From Marinitoga lauensis (GTDB lineage: Bacteria > Thermotogota > Thermotogae > Petrotogales > Petrotogaceae), in assembly GCF_004135675.1 (NCBI RefSeq), contig NZ_QHLX01000007.1, forward strand, positions 83,240-147,239: DNA of 64,000 nucleotides, in the 5' to 3' direction. Shown one piece after another: positions 62,703 to 64,000 of the stretch. Below the pieces are notes generated by a model that saw only the letters and a list, made by a program, of their open reading frames with translations, ran no database searches and was not told where the DNA came from. Both the position numbers and the translations under genes were made by a program. Each line of letters begins with the position of its first letter. Position 1 is the first letter of the stretch.

Positions 62703-64000
62703 ATTATCTTTTAAATAAATTAGAAATAATAACTCCCCTGGGACAAAAATTGGTGAAGAATTTAACCTTCTTTACTGAAAAAAGTCAAATTTCTAAAGAG
62801 CTCAATAAAATAGAAGAAACAATAGAAAAGATATATACTCAAGAAAAAGAAATTAAAGAAATAAAACGTAATTTAATGTATATAAAAGATATAACGAATA
62901 CAGTAGAAAGATTAAAGGGTGAATATACATTAGATGATATTGAGCTCTACGAAATAAAATACTTTTCATTATATTATGAAGAAATAAGAAAAACAATGCA
63001 TTTTTCTTATTTAAAACAACCTTCATTAGAAAAAGTAATAGAAATACTGGATCCAGATAATAACAGATTACCAACGTTTTATATATATGATTCATATTCA
63101 GAAGAATTAGCAAATATAAGAAAAGAGAAAAAAACAGCAACAGATGAAAAAAAGAAGAATTATTTTTGAAAGAAACAGAGTTAGAAGAAAAGATAAGAGA
63201 AAAACTAACCCAAAAATTAAAAGAGTATATAGATAATCTCGAGCAAGCGTTAAAAGATATAGCAGAATTAGATTTTGTATTAGCAAAAGCCAAACAGGCA
63301 ATAGATTATGAATTTTCAAAACCTGAAATTTCAGATTATATTAGTTATAAAGAATTATTCAATCCTGTTATAAAAGATAGATTAGAAAAAGAAAATAAAC
63401 AATATCAACCAATAGATATTAACTTATTCAAAGGAGTTACATTAATTACTGGAGCAAATATGACAGGAAAAACAGTAATATTAAGAACATTAGCATTATC
63501 TCAATATTTATTTCAATATGGATTTTATATTCCTGCTAAAAAAGCTCAACTAAAAATATTAAATAAAATATTTTTGGTTTCCGGTGATTATCAATCAACA
63601 TTAAATGGTTTATCATCATATGCGGCAGAAATGATAAAGTTAAATGAAATATTAAAATATCTAAAAAACAATGATAATGCATTGATATTACTTGATGAAT
63701 TAGCAAGAAACACAAATCCCCATGAAGGGAAATTAATAGTTAAAGCGGTAATAGAAATATTAAATGGAATGAATTCTATCTCACTAATTACCACGCATTT
63801 TAACAACGTAGCAGATGAAAATATAAGAAAGTTAAGAATAAAAGGAATAAAAAAGAAAAATTGGCAGAAAATTTATCTCCAGAAAACATAACAGAAATTA
63901 TCGATTACTCTCTAATTGAAGAAAAAGAAGAAATAGTGCCAGAAGAAGCGTTAACAATAGCAAAATTATTGAAAGTAGATCAAAAATTAATTAATACAAT
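62690..64000 (+). CDS. kamC: KamC-like MutS-family ATPase (two frameshifts, cut by the window end)
   Basis: A MutS-related protein lacking the mismatch-recognition domain. A helical lever-like region is followed by the ATPase: Walker A ITGANMTGKTVILRTLA, then GLSSYAAEMIKLNEI and Walker B ALILLDELARNTNP, with LITTHFNNVAD after it. The frame breaks at T5 63163-63167 and A6 63849-63854. The gene runs past 64000. In lysine fermenters this gene pairs with kamB and lies near kamD and kamE, which would be expected next. DNA repair is not its likely job. Confidence 0.78.

Noticed and set aside
62690..64000. DNA mismatch repair MutS or MutS2
   Set aside because: No mismatch-recognition domain or Smr domain is seen, and the context is the lysine cluster, so KamC fits better.

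Overview
The window looks like a chromosomal segment of an A+T-rich member of the Thermotogota, most like Marinitoga and relatives (order Petrotogales). This is inferred from gene content: a complete Rnf complex, a GlgC/GlgD pair, a secreted type I pullulanase, a lysine-fermentation cluster, and a str-S10-spc-alpha ribosomal block containing tuf and followed directly by rho. There is no 16S gene to confirm it.

Layout. 1-5253 (+): a phospholipase C-like protein, glgD-glgC, then two membrane proteins and a radical SAM enzyme. 5267-9824 (+): rnfCDGEAB, ended by a hairpin terminator. 9946-18308 (-): a degenerate sensor kinase, then an operon of uridine kinase, CtpA protease, two unknown membrane proteins and an RND exporter. 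18416-26490: tRNA-Gln, a LysR regulator convergent with a 3-hydroxyacyl-CoA dehydrogenase, pullulanase divergent from an MFS transporter, then a CYTH protein and a VWA/HExxH protein. 26657-46389 (+): two tandem promoters and about 19.6 kb of co-oriented translation genes from rpsL to rplQ, including secY, adk, map, infA and rpoA. 46515-56242 (+): rho, a lipase, a chemoreceptor, a deaminase, a radical SAM protein, RNase P RNA, an outer-membrane protein and an rRNA methyltransferase. 56363-64000 (+): lysine fermentation genes (CoA-transferase alpha and beta, kal, kce, kdd, kamA, a MaoC hydratase, kamB, and kamC running off the end).

How the genes fit together. The lysine cluster converts lysine to acetoacetate and 3-aminobutyryl-CoA, and so to crotonyl-CoA, acetate and butyrate. 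The Rnf complex would couple ferredoxin and NAD redox balance to an ion gradient. The 3-hydroxyacyl-CoA dehydrogenase and MaoC hydratase add C4-CoA steps. Pullulanase, the MFS carrier and GlgC/GlgD suggest use and storage of alpha-glucans.

A caution for every reader: about 43 single-base deficits were inferred, all missing bases, nearly all in homopolymer runs and about 30 of them in G or C runs. They break many genes, including indispensable ones (rplB, rplN, secY, adk, map). I read them as sequence errors. CDS coordinates below span the repaired gene, and protein lengths are given after repair.
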